From: Planctomycetota bacterium
Lineage (GTDB): Bacteria; Planctomycetota; Planctomycetia; Pirellulales; Thermoguttaceae
Assembly (NCBI GenBank): GCA_030612765.1
Contig: JAUWNG010000013.1
Location: 1 to 45,191, forward strand
Reading direction: 5' to 3'
Length of the DNA: 45,191 nt
Of this stretch, positions 26,546 to 36,500 are shown one piece after another (position 1 is the first letter of the stretch; every line of letters begins with the position of its first letter). The notes below the pieces were generated by a model. It was not told the origin of the DNA and ran no database searches. It saw only the letters and a list, made by a program, of their open reading frames with translations. Made by a program: the position numbers and the translations under genes.

Positions 26546-27392
26546 GCGGGCGCTCGGGCAAACGGCGGTCGAACTCGGCCAGCAACGTCGCCTGATACTC
26601 GCCGGCGAACGTGCCGGCCATAAACCGGTCGATCCCCTCCTCGTAAAACCGTTGCCAACTCGCCTCCTCCGCGCCGGGATTGATGGGAAAGAACAACGCA
26701 CTATTGGCCACGGCCGCCTTGTGGTCGCCGGGGGCGTCGCCGATCATCAACGTGTGACCGGGCGGATATTTCGCCGCGGCGGTCAACGACTCCTTCTTCG
26801 TGCCGATCTCCTGGCCGCAGATTGCCACTGTGTACCGCGACAGATCGTGCTCTTCCCATTCGCGATGCAGCGCTTCGTTCGGCGTGGCCGAGACCACGAG
26901 CACGTCCGCCTTGCTATTCAATTTCTCCAAACTCTCGCGGACGAACGGGAACGGCGGCACGCCGCGAACCATCAGGGCTATCGAATCGTTGACCGCACAT
27001 GACCACTCCAACGCATGGATCAGGTCGGCGTCGCCGGTCCGCTCGACCTCCTGCTCCAGCGCCGGGTTGCCGAGCTTCGTTTCGTGCTTCATCCAATTGC
27101 GGAGTGACTTCGGAATCTCGACGTTGACGCCTCGGCCCTTCACCTCGGGTCGGCGGTTGAGCCATTCAAGCGCCTCGACCAGCGCCGGAAAGCGGTTGAT
27201 CCCCCGGCTCTTGGAGTAGAGGTTGACGAACTCGGCCGCCTCGCGGGCATATTTGCTGACGCCTTGGAGGCCATAATGGTTGATGATATTCGGAATGAAA
27301 CACTCCTTGTGTTTCAGTTCCATCGTGTCGAACACGCAGCCGTCCGAGTCGATGCCCACCAGATAGTCGTGCTTGGGTGTGAAGTCAATCAT
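26520..27392 (-). CDS. HAD-superfamily hydrolase (phosphatase)
   Basis: A 290-residue HAD hydrolase: the nucleophile motif is GIDSDGCVFDTM (D15, D17), with a large helical cap (about 25-150), motif II VVSATPNEAL and motif III/IV around GTKKES and LMIGDAPGDHKAA. It is probably a small-molecule phosphatase; its place between gnd and a phosphofructokinase suggests a sugar phosphate substrate (inference). The C-terminal residues VVGSG and the stop codon are encoded by the dispersed tagtgggtagtggatag repeat, so the natural C-terminus may have been rewritten. Confidence 0.82.
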   Translation of the reverse strand: MIDFTPKHDYLVGIDSDGCVFDTMELKHKECFIPNIINHYGLQGVSKYAREAAEFVNLYSKSRGINRFPALVEALEWLNRRPEVKGRGVNVEIPKSLRNWMKHETKLGNPALEQEVERTGDADLIHALEWSCAVNDSIALMVRGVPPFPFVRESLEKLNSKADVLVVSATPNEALHREWEEHDLSRYTVAICGQEIGTKKESLTAAAKYPPGHTLMIGDAPGDHKAAVANSALFFPINPGAEEASWQRFYEEGIDRFMAGTFAGEYQATLLAEFDRRLPERPPWEVVGSG

Positions 27393-27456
27393 GGGAAACG
27401 AATAAATCCTGAATGTGAAAATGTGGATCCGCGACCAACGCAGCGCGGCTTTATGT

Positions 27457-28755
27457 TTATTTGCGGTCCGCCTGCGGAATATACTTCGACAACTTCCGTT
27501 CGGCGAAAATCGGCTGGAAGCGAGTCATCCGCTGCCGGCCGTCGATCATCGGCAAGCTAATCATGTCGCCGCCCACAAGCGGCTTGGCGTAGCGGACGAA
27601 ATCGTCGGTCACGTCGCAGCCGCTCGGGGCTATCCACTTCGCGGGGAACGTCCGTTCGCTGTTGGCCACCTCCGCCAGCGGAACTTTTTCATATCGAATG
27701 GAGTAAATCGGGCCTGGTTCCCTAAGGATCGTAGCCATAAAACCGCTCTGGCCGGCGGCGGCCAACTCGACCGCTTTCTGCCCCAACCGATACGCCTCGT
27801 CGAGATCGACCGCCGAGGCGTAGGCCATCGAGTGGCGTTGATCGGTGCCGGGCACGTTGCCGCGCGCGGCCCCTTTACACGGCAAACCGGCCCGGTTGAG
27901 AAAATTCACCACCGCCTGGGCGACGGTCAGTTTCGACGAGCCGAAGGCGATATGGCCGAAAGCGTCTTTCACGTGGGACAGGTTGCCAACCTGTCCTACG
28001 TCGAACCCCTCGCTGATCACGACGATGCACCGGCCCGCGCGGCGCAACCGATCGTTGACTTGGTCGGCCAATTGGGCCAGACCGCACTGACTCTCGGCCA
28101 GATAGATTTGCAGGGGCATTTCACGGTCGGGATCGGCCAGTCGGGCGGCGGCGGGGATGAATCCGATCTTCCGGCCCATCGCCTGCATCACCAACACCGG
28201 ATCGGCCGGAGCGGAGCCGGCGTTCTCCTCGTTCGCCTCCTGGACCTTGTGCATCCAGTATCGGGCGACCGACCCGTAGCCGGGCGTGTGGTCGATCAGC
28301 CGGAACTCGCTATCGCCGATGTCGTTGTCGATCGTCTTGGGTACGCCGACGGCCACCAGGTCCAAACCCTGCTGCCGGGCTAGTTGGGCAATTTTCGCGG
28401 CCGTGTCCATCGAGTCGTTGCCGCCGATGTACAACAGATACCCAACTTGGTGCGCACGGAACACTTCTATCACACGATCAAAATCCTCGGTCTGGTTCGA
28501 GCGGAGCTTGTAGCGGCAGGTGCCGATCGAGCCGGCGGCCGGGGTGAATCGCAGTAGCGCGACCTCTTCGGCCGGTTGGGCCGAAAGGTCGAGCAACTCT
28601 TCCTTCAGCACACCCTCGATGCCGTGTCGGGCGCCGTAGACGGTCCCGATGGCCTGGAACTCTCGGGCGGCCTCGACGATCCCCCTCAAGCTGCTGTTGA
28701 TGACCGGCGTCGGGCCGCCGCTCTGCGCCACGACAAGGTTCCGCGCGGAGTTCAT
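27457..28755 (-). CDS. pfp: Pyrophosphate-dependent 6-phosphofructokinase
   Basis: A 432-residue phosphofructokinase that should phosphorylate fructose-6-phosphate reversibly. GGND (111-114) with D114 in place of the ATP-type G, and K140 in PKTIDND (139-145), are the established marks of PPi-dependent enzymes. Other sites: QSGGPTPVIN, GYGSVARYWM, MGRKIGFIPAAARLA and the ISEGF region. Residues 253-261 (VGQVGNLSH) come from a 27-base palindrome inserted between SEGFD and VKDAFGH, near the active-site ISEG loop. Next genes on the same strand are the HAD hydrolase and gnd. Confidence 0.9.
   Translation of the reverse strand: MNSARNLVVAQSGGPTPVINSSLRGIVEAAREFQAIGTVYGARHGIEGVLKEELLDLSAQPAEEVALLRFTPAAGSIGTCRYKLRSNQTEDFDRVIEVFRAHQVGYLLYIGGNDSMDTAAKIAQLARQQGLDLVAVGVPKTIDNDIGDSEFRLIDHTPGYGSVARYWMHKVQEANEENAGSAPADPVLVMQAMGRKIGFIPAAARLADPDREMPLQIYLAESQCGLAQLADQVNDRLRRAGRCIVVISEGFDVGQVGNLSHVKDAFGHIAFGSSKLTVAQAVVNFLNRAGLPCKGAARGNVPGTDQRHSMAYASAVDLDEAYRLGQKAVELAAAGQSGFMATILREPGPIYSIRYEKVPLAEVANSERTFPAKWIAPSGCDVTDDFVRYAKPLVGGDMISLPMIDGRQRMTRFQPIFAERKLSKYIPQADRK
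27973..27999. repeat. VGQV-A/G-NLSH palindrome, copy 4 (in PPi-PFK, residues 253-261)
   Basis: On the gene strand it starts gtaggacaggttg at 27999 on a codon boundary, preceded by the codons TTC GAC. It encodes VGQVGNLSH. Confidence 0.95.
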
Positions 28756-28834
28756 AATTCACACCTTCGGACAGTAAAAACAGTGATTTTATCGCCGTCG
28801 CGGAGTGCGGACAAGGTACGGCCGAGAAGAGGCT

Positions 28835-29188
28835 TTAGGCGGCGATCTTTTCCGGGTCGGCCGAATACGGCTCGCTGAGCGCGTCTCGAACGACCATGCC
28901 GACGATCTGTTCGATCCCCATTGCAAGGACCCGGTTCTTCAACGAGCGTCCGACGCAATGGCGTTCCAACACCCGCTCGACTTCCGCCGGCAAGACATCC
29001 GCCGCTTGTGCCCTGGCGTAACCCCTGATTTCGGGAATACCCATATTGCGGGCGGGGTGGCGAATCCGCCGCCAGAGGTCGGACCGGCACTCTCTGGCCG
29101 CTTCGCCGCCCAGTTGGTCGACCAAGCGCGTTTGCCGCCAAGGAAACAGAATATCGAGCAGGTTTGCCGTTAGGTTACGTGTATTCAC
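28835..29188 (-). CDS. Hypothetical protein, 117 residues
   Basis: A basic, helix-rich protein with no signal peptide. Its body (NMGIPEIRGYARAQAADVLPAEVERVLERH, then SLKNRVLAMGIEQIVGMVVRDAL) looks like an evolved protein, not a shadow frame, but I cannot name the family. It is divergent from the tRNA and lies 79 bases upstream of the phosphofructokinase gene on the same strand. Confidence 0.6.
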   Translation of the reverse strand: MNTRNLTANLLDILFPWRQTRLVDQLGGEAARECRSDLWRRIRHPARNMGIPEIRGYARAQAADVLPAEVERVLERHCVGRSLKNRVLAMGIEQIVGMVVRDALSEPYSADPEKIAA

Positions 29189-29517
29189 GGTCTTATCGCC
29201 GCCGAAATGGTCGTTTTATTGTGTTGCTGTTGCGGAAAAGCCTTTCCTTATCGCCGCCGGAAGGGTCGTTCTATTGTATCGGCGATAGTGGGTGTGCCAC
29301 CCAAATGACAAAATTGACTGAAACAAGGTTCTCCAACCCTGACGGCCTATCGCTCACGAAAAAAGAGGAGCGGTCGTCCGTAGCCGCGGCCTTCCGCATC
29401 CTTCCCTCGCGGCTGGACGTTTGATATGATTCGAGTTGCATTGGTAAACTTTGCCGGTTGTGCCGGCATTGGTAACGAATATGCTGGATGCGTCCGATAC
29501 CAATAGTCGCCAAGCAA
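29189..29517. other. Intergenic stretch with a direct repeat, upstream of tRNA-Cys
   Basis: No gene is evident. Two related units begin ttatcgccgccg (about 29198 and 29250) followed by tggtcgtt / gggtcgtt and ttgt, spaced by about 52 bases. It should also hold the tRNA promoter. Confidence 0.5.
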
Positions 29518-29589
29518 GGCGCCGTAGCCAAGTGGCTAAGGCAGCGGATTGCAAATCCGCCATCGTCGGTTCGAATCCGACCGGCGCCT
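29518..29589 (+). tRNA. tRNA-Cys (anticodon GCA)
   Basis: A 72-base cloverleaf: acceptor ggcgccg (29518-29524) pairs with cggcgcc (29582-29588); the D arm is gcca..tggc; the anticodon stem gcgga/tccgc holds loop ttGCAaa; the T arm is gtcggttcgaatccgac. The discriminator is T, as expected for cysteine. The 3' CCA is not encoded. Confidence 0.97.
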
Positions 29590-29595
29590 CTGTCG

Positions 29596-29733
<138 letters not shown>

Positions 29734-29827
29734 GGTCATTGGCGCAATCGCTTATGTCACCTGCCGCAACAGCCGCCGCCATTCCCCGATCTCTTTTTGA
29801 GGTCCGCTATTATGGGGGGCTCCGTCG

Positions 29828-30049
29828 ATGTTTTTTCCCCTTGTAGCCACAACGATCCGACCCGAGCACTGCGATCCTTTGTACCTGATGCGGGAGTTGG
29901 GACAAAGCCGCGACTATATCATTCTTCTTGAGTCCACGGATCGACATCTGAAAACCCACGACTACTCATTCCTTGCGCTCGGGGCGCGCGACGTGATCGA
30001 GGTAAAAAACGGCGCTTCCCGCGGGTCGCGTTTCGTCCCGGACGGTTGA
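29828..30049 (+). pseudogene. Probable trpE (anthranilate synthase component I) N-terminal fragment
   Basis: An ATG after a GGGGGG stretch opens 60-odd residues that look like the N-terminus of a chorismate-utilising component I: CDPLYLMRELG, then IILLES, nine residues, YSFLALGARDVIEV. The LLES-x9-YSF spacing matches TrpE. The similarity stops near 30015, and the frame ends at 30049 after residues without family character. From about 29966 on, the same DNA encodes on the other strand the C-terminus of the methyltransferase. The rest of trpE is missing from the window. A truncated trpD lies at the other side of the restriction-modification pair. Confidence 0.55.
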
Positions 30050-33000
30050 GGTTGGGATCGTCTCCGAGGCGAAGGCCCCCGGCCAGCCGCCGTGTTGCTC
30101 GATCACCTCGTCGATCTCTTGCATCAGGCGAATGGTTTCGTTCAGGGCGACGACGATTTTCTGGTAGTGGGCAATGTCATCCTTGGAGAGCTTGCGGCCC
30201 TTGCGGTCCTTGAGCCATTTCCGGCAGACCTGATAGCCGCCGATGTGGAAGTTCCACACGGCCTCGGGCACGCCGCGAAAGCCGATCGTGCCGGGTCGTG
30301 CGGGTTGCCCTCGTCTGGTTGCCGGGGCGTCGAGCCAAACGGTGTCTTGCGACCAGTTGACGCGGCCGACCTCGGGCTTCGCAGGGCCAGTATATGTTGT
30401 GATAAAATTGTTAAGCACGGATGACTCCATCAAATGCAGGGCAACAAGTTCGACGCCGAGATGCGCAAGATCGCGGAAGAGGTCGGGGCTATCAGGAAGT
30501 GGGATGCGAGGAAAGTCAATCCGGAGAAATTCGGCGTACCGTGATCGGTACTCTGGGCTGTGGAGAACGCAGTAAATGTATCCAAATACATTATCTACAG
30601 TGCATGCTGTCCGACCAAGTTGAATATGAAGTGCAGCAAGAAAACGCGCTGACATATTGGTGTTTGAACCAGACTGACTGAACGCCAGCTCCGTCTGCGC
30701 GCCTCGCTGGCGACTCTCTCCGTATAGATACAAAGGAAAATGATACGACCGTTCTCGCGTCCGATTTGACACGAAACAATCATCCTGAAGGCTTCGCGTC
30801 ACAAAAACGTGCTCCCACGGCAATCTTGCCAACTGCCTGCATGTCGCCATCGCCAAGTTTCGAGCCGCAATTGTGTGAGACATTACTTTATGACGATCAC
30901 ACCAGACCAAAGCGGAGTGGTAGTAAATGCGTCGCGTATCAAAGGGCCTATAGGCGTATGCCTTGAGAAAAGACCTATCATCGTCCGTTTTCTTGATACT
31001 AACACGAGCCGCTGCAAGCTTCCAACCTGCATTATCCTTCACACCGAGATGAGCACGAACTTCCTCGTCGCCAGCTTTGCGGTCCCGCAGAATCGCCGCA
31101 TTCTGTATGAGACGATCATCTGTAAAATCAACCACAAGATCATCATGGGCAGTCACAATGCCACTAATATTCACGGGCATGGCATCAACGAGCGACATAA
31201 AGGCTTCATACTCATCAAGTCCGGTGTCATCGCAAGGGATAAGAAAGTAATTTGGCTTCCGAGGCTTGAGCAGTTCAAAACCCCTCGCAGAAATACACTC
31301 CCTGATGAGCCATTCATTCTTCCGCTCACGAGAACCCGTGAGCCCCATATACTGAAGCGACGCCGAAGCTCCCCCTGACGCCCCCACAAAGACTGCAACA
31401 CCCTGTTCAATATCAAATACGTTTTCATCCGTTTCTTTAGAGAGCGCGTTCGACCGCTGGCGACTTCCGTGTAGGTTTATAATTGCCGTGCGAGAAAATT
31501 GTCGCTGGAGTGCAAATCGCACACCGCGTAGCGTAAGGTTGTCAAGATAGCCGTTATTTGTGATGAAACCGAGAACACCGATACAAGAACTCGCGATCAG
31601 ATTTTGTGAAAACGCCAGGAACTTGACATAGTCGTCTTGCAAATGCATCTCCAAACGAAGCATACTCCGTTCTTCAATCTTTTTCCCATCGACATAGCGA
31701 TACAGATCAACGATACGCCGACTTGCCTCTGAAAGATTGGCGGAGAGAACCGAATATGGTGGATTCCCGATCACGACTGTGAATCTCAGCTTTCGCTTGA
31801 TCGAGGTAACGGCTTTGGCTTCGTGAGCAAGCGCGACCGACATTTCGGCAATCTGCTTCTGCTGCATTTCAGGCATTGCAGGTTCCAGCGAGTTCGTCAG
31901 GTAGACTCGCGCCCGCTCATCGGAGCGGAACCGATAGCCGGTTTCGGCCAGTTTCAGGCCGATTTTCATGTGGGCGATGGCGTAAGGGGCCATCATCAAC
32001 TCGAAGCCGTAGAGACGCGGTAATAGGTGCTTGGGAACGTAGTCATTCCATAGGTCGTTGATTTTTTTTGCGTTATATCCTGCCGCCCGCCACTTGGCCG
32101 TCATCGTTTGATAAATGACCTCGATCACTTCGACCAAGAATGTGCCCGTGCCGAGGGCTGGATCGAGGATTTGGACGAAAGGCTGGTCGGGTGAAACGCC
32201 GTCAGGGATGCAGATTTCAGATTTTGGATTTTGGATTTTAGATTGCTGTACAAATGCGGCCCAGGTGGTCGTGTCGGCTAGGCCGTCGGGCAGACCGAAC
32301 TCGGTTTGCAGAAGCTCATGCATGCTACGGACGATGTAGGAGACGACCGGCTTGGGCGTGTAGAAGACGCCACGCTGGACTTTTCGTTTCTTGTCGTACT
32401 GCTTGAGAAAATCTTCGTAGAAATGGATGACGGGGTCTTCACCCTGGCCGCGATTGCCAAAGTCGCGCAGAACGGCGTTCAAATCTGTCCGCTTGTCGTT
32501 CAATAGTTCGACGACCTCCTGAACCCCCAGTTCGTCGAAATCCAGTTTGTTTTGGCGGCCGCCGACGGTCAGGAACGTCGAGAGCATTTCCCGCAGAAAC
32601 GGGTTGGTGATCGGCACCATTTGCACCATCCGCTCGGTATCAACGTATGTCCGGCTCCCCATGCTGTCGTCCGCGACGGTCCCTGACACGGCGGCGGAAA
32701 AAAGGCCGTAGGTAATCGTCTGGGCGTACATATCCGCAAAATCGGGTTCTTCGAGATCGTGAATCAGCGCTTGTTGAAAGGCTCGGAAGAGTTTGCGGAT
32801 CGGACCGTTTTCGGTTTCGATCTCCAGAATCTTGTTGGTTTCGTCGCAGATGTCACGGCACAGGACGGCCAGCGCCGCGGCCAGTTCCTTGGCGGTCTTG
32901 ATAACCTGCCTGGGACGCAATTTGAAGGCAGCCGACCATTGGCTTCGCCAAGCGTCCGCATCTTTCTGATCTTCTGGCCACCGTAGACAACTGCGAAGCT

Positions 33001-33496
33001 GTTGATCGACATATTGGAGTTTGTTGCCGGTATCGTCTTCGTCCCAGTCGAGAACCTTTAACGTGGGGATCGCGTTGCCGCTGCCTTCGGTGAAGTGGGC
33101 AAACGTGATTTTGCGATGATCTCCTTTGCCGTATTGCGACACGAACAGCAAATCGTGCATTTGCCAAGAGGCTATATCGGGGGCTTGGGCCGATGCCCGC
33201 CTCTTGACGACCAGCTTGTTCAGAAGACGGCGCAGGGCGACGACCGGCAGTTGTTTCGGCTCGAACTTGACGAAGAAAATACCCCATTCTTGGCCCGAAG
33301 CCAGCGGGCGAAGTTGTTTGATCTGCTGAATCTTGGCCGCCGTCTTCAGGTCGATGCCCAACTCCTCGGCATCCCAGTCGAAGGTCATATCCTCGAACGG
33401 ATAATCGTCCATCGGCCAATCGAGTTCGTCGCGCAGGTAGGCGACCAGTTGATCGAAGCGTTGTATCTTGCGGAGACGTTCGGCGGCTGGGGTCAT
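29966..33496 (-). CDS. N6-adenine DNA methyltransferase, large (Eco57I/type ISP-like)
   Basis: A 1176-residue methyltransferase that probably methylates adenine in a target site and may also carry target recognition. An N-terminal region (about 1-370) of a type common in restriction-associated methylases is followed by GVFYTPKPVVSYIVRSM, the SAM motif I DPALGTGTFL (445-454) and the catalytic motif IV NPPY (577-580). The C-terminal 500 residues are likely the target-recognition part. Residues 417-429 (SKIQNPKSEI) come from a dispersed repeat. It starts 7 bases after the helicase gene. The last about 13 residues are antisense to the trpE-like fragment, so its C-terminus may derive from invaded DNA. 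Motifs place it beside type ISP/IIG methylases; no separate specificity subunit is present. Confidence 0.85.
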   Translation of the reverse strand: MTPAAERLRKIQRFDQLVAYLRDELDWPMDDYPFEDMTFDWDAEELGIDLKTAAKIQQIKQLRPLASGQEWGIFFVKFEPKQLPVVALRRLLNKLVVKRRASAQAPDIASWQMHDLLFVSQYGKGDHRKITFAHFTEGSGNAIPTLKVLDWDEDDTGNKLQYVDQQLRSCLRWPEDQKDADAWRSQWSAAFKLRPRQVIKTAKELAAALAVLCRDICDETNKILEIETENGPIRKLFRAFQQALIHDLEEPDFADMYAQTITYGLFSAAVSGTVADDSMGSRTYVDTERMVQMVPITNPFLREMLSTFLTVGGRQNKLDFDELGVQEVVELLNDKRTDLNAVLRDFGNRGQGEDPVIHFYEDFLKQYDKKRKVQRGVFYTPKPVVSYIVRSMHELLQTEFGLPDGLADTTTWAAFVQQSKIQNPKSEICIPDGVSPDQPFVQILDPALGTGTFLVEVIEVIYQTMTAKWRAAGYNAKKINDLWNDYVPKHLLPRLYGFELMMAPYAIAHMKIGLKLAETGYRFRSDERARVYLTNSLEPAMPEMQQKQIAEMSVALAHEAKAVTSIKRKLRFTVVIGNPPYSVLSANLSEASRRIVDLYRYVDGKKIEERSMLRLEMHLQDDYVKFLAFSQNLIASSCIGVLGFITNNGYLDNLTLRGVRFALQRQFSRTAIINLHGSRQRSNALSKETDENVFDIEQGVAVFVGASGGASASLQYMGLTGSRERKNEWLIRECISARGFELLKPRKPNYFLIPCDDTGLDEYEAFMSLVDAMPVNISGIVTAHDDLVVDFTDDRLIQNAAILRDRKAGDEEVRAHLGVKDNAGWKLAAARVSIKKTDDDRSFLKAYAYRPFDTRRIYYHSALVWCDRHKVMSHTIAARNLAMATCRQLARLPWEHVFVTRSLQDDCFVSNRTRERSYHFPLYLYGESRQRGAQTELAFSQSGSNTNMSARFLAALHIQLGRTACTVDNVFGYIYCVLHSPEYRSRYAEFLRIDFPRIPLPDSPDLFRDLAHLGVELVALHLMESSVLNNFITTYTGPAKPEVGRVNWSQDTVWLDAPATRRGQPARPGTIGFRGVPEAVWNFHIGGYQVCRKWLKDRKGRKLSKDDIAHYQKIVVALNETIRLMQEIDEVIEQHGGWPGAFASETIPTSTVRDETRPAGSAVFYLDHVARPERKE
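32211..32248. repeat. AAATCCAAAATCC-type repeat inside the methyltransferase
   Basis: On the gene strand taaaatccaaaatccaaaat reads SKIQNPKSEI in frame (residues 419-428). The A/T-rich tandem unit ccaaaat is unlike the surrounding DNA and resembles repeats found between genes in several bacterial phyla. Confidence 0.7.
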
Positions 33497-33503
33497 GATG
33501 TTT

Positions 33504-36500
33504 TTAGTTCAATTCCATCCAGGCCTTGAGGATCGGCTTTACGCCGATGGGGGCCTGGACCTTTTTGAGGTACGTATTCTTCACGTGCTTGTCGATCTTG
33601 GCGCGAATCTCGGAGAGCGTCGGTTTCTCAATTACGCAATGCCGTGGCGTTTCGGGAGTGGAGCGGATCACCTCGTCGATCTCCGCCGGTTCGTCGCTGA
33701 TTTTGCCGTCCTCGATGTTGTAGAGATACCACTTCGTGAAGCCGGCTTCTTCGGTCCAGCGCTCGGGCTCCTGACTTCCACCGTCACGGTCTTGCACACT
33801 CGGGGCGGGTAGGGCGTAGCAGAAGAAGACGGCCTTGGTGTCGGGCGAGGGATGCTGCTTGCCGCTGAAGACCCGGTTGGGGAAAGCATTGAGCCGCCCC
33901 TCCAGGTCGGGATGTTCTTTGAACAGCCGCTGGAGTTCCAGGCTCATATTCTCGCTCTGGGATTCGGTCCCCTCGCACTGGCGCACGAAATCGCGGAGGA
34001 TGTCGAAGTCGTCGTCCGGCCGAAGTAGCTTGCCGTGCTCGATCCCAAACGTCTTGGAGATTCTGAGCGTCTTGTGCGTGACGGTCTTGTAGAGCGACAG
34101 GAGTACGTTAAGCTCATCAGGCGGGAGGAAGTTGCAGTATTGTATCGTCCCGCGCAGCTTCTTCTGGTCGGGGTGGTCGTCGAGGATGCAGTCTTCGACT
34201 TCGGGGTCCATTCGCCGATCGATTCGCCCGATTCGTTGCATAAGACGGACGGGATTCCAGTGCAGGTCGTAGTTAATCAGCCGGGTAGCGTCCTGGAGGT
34301 TCAGGCCCTCGGACAAGACATCGGTGGAGATGAGAATGCGGATCTCCGGCAGGCCGGCGGCTTCGAGCTTAGCGCTTGACGAGTCGTTGTAGTACGGCGC
34401 AAATCGCCTGATGATGCCCAACCTGCCGTCGGAGGTAGTAGCTGAGTCGATCTCCATAATGCCGTCCACACCGGCTTCGACGAGTTGCCCGGCGAGGTAA
34501 CGAGCAGTGTCCTTGAACTCCGTGAAGATCAAACACTTGTGCTTGCTGAGGACTGTGTCGTTCTTCAATAGGTTTTTCAGCGCCGTGAGCTTCTTGTCTT
34601 GCTTGGGCTGGAACTGTGCGAGTTCCTTGAGAAAATCCCCGATTGTTTCCAAATCGTTGAGGGTGTCGGCCAGCAGGCCGGAAACGTTGAACTTGTCGGC
34701 ATCCAAGCGTTTTCTGAAAGCCCGCTCGAAGAACTCCGGTTCCACGACGTCTTCCTCCTCCAATTCCAGTTCCACCTCGTCGGGGAAAAGCGTGCGCTGC
34801 TCTTGAGGGTCGAATCCCGTGATCTCCTTGTTCCGACCTAGCCAGCGTTCGAGTCGGTCCTTGTCGTGCTGGTCCTCGGCGTGAACGTCGTAGAAAGCGA
34901 TCAGTTTCTTCATGAGCGTCCGGCACGATGCCGTGAAGGCGTGCACGGAACTCTCAAAGCGTTTGAGGAAGGAAGTGCGAATGAGTTGGACTACTTGCTT
35001 TTGCCGGCCCACTTTCCAAGCAATTTCTGGTTTCTCCAGATCCTTCACCTCGCCCGTGTAGTATTCCCACGGGTAGTACATCACCAGCGAGAAGAGCGGT
35101 TTGGTCTTGTGAAAGGCATCCTCGACCATTTTCAGGAGCTTGCCGTAGGTCTGCTTGACCGAATACTCCACCACTTTTGGTGAAGCCGGCTCGGGAAACA
35201 GGACTTGCCCATCTTCTTCCTCTAGGGACTTCTTGACATAAGTCCGGCTCCGCTGGACTACCAGTTCCTCGAAGAGGGAATCATCCCTCAATATCTCTTC
35301 GGCTTCAGCCAGATTGGTCGGCGATGCGTCGAACTCGATCTTTTCACCGGTCAATCGCGCTTCCCTTTTTATGGCCGCACGCTCGATGGCCTTTTCCAGC
35401 TTGCGGATGTGGCCGGACAGGGAGTGAATGCCAAGTGGGGCCATGCTGAAGTAATCAGCCTTACGGCGGGAGAAGAGTTCCGTCATGTGTTGGAGATCTG
35501 TCAGGCGATTGTTCACCGGGGTTGCCGTGAGCATGAACATCTGCTTGCCGTCACAGATGTCGAACATCTCCCAATACCGGCTTTTACGTTCGCCGTCCTC
35601 TTTGCCGTGGAGGCCGGTATTGCGGAAGTGGTGAGCCTCGTCCATGACGATAACGTCAGCCTGTTCCTGCATCTGCTGAAGTTCCATGCGTATGCGTCTG
35701 TTCTTTCGCAGCAGATCCGTATGGTTGTAGATGCGGAAACTCAGGAACCCGCCGAGGATTTCGGGAATGTGCTTCTGAATCTTGGACTCCCAGACTGCCT
35801 CGCGAGCGGCCTTGGGGACGAACAGGACGACGCGCTTGTTCTCGTGAACGACTAGCCGCTCAATCAGCATCAGGCCGATGTAGGTCTTCCCTAGGCCGAC
35901 ACCGTCGCAGAGGAAGGCCCCGCCATATTTGCTGGCCCGCTTCAGTAAACCGTGGTATCCTTTTTTCTGGTAGGAGGCAAGGATTGGATACATCTTGGAG
36001 CTTGTTTGCTCCCACTCGTCCGCCGTCATTTCGTGGCCACGGAAGAACTCCTGCAACGACTTTGCGTAGACCTCGAATGGCGTGTACTCCCGGGTATGTC
36101 GCTCGATCACGCGGAGAATCTCTTCGGTGACATCTTCAGCCCCCTTCCAATGCTCCTCGTACCATTCCTGTAGCACGCTCACCGGCGTTCCGGCAATCTG
36201 CACATTGAGTTCGACGTTTTCGGTGATGCCTGGCAGGGTGAGGTTCGATGAGCCGACCAGGGCGAAGGAGCCGACGACCTTTTGCCGGGCGTGCGTGATG
36301 TAGGTCTTGGCGTGAAACTTGTCCTTCTTGTAGACGCGGCATTGGATTTTGCCCGAGCGGATCGCCTCGACGATGGCCGGGACGCCTGTGAGGAAATCGT
36401 TCTTCAGCTTCTCGTATTCCAGACTGTCGTCCAGTCGCGACTTGACCTGCTGCACTCCCTCCGCAAGCGCCTTTCTGGTTCGACGTGAAACCTCGTCGCC

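Noticed and set aside
30421-31480. Several plus-strand frames opposite the methyltransferase
   Set aside because: They are antisense to a continuous 1176-residue gene with clear motifs and show no protein character.
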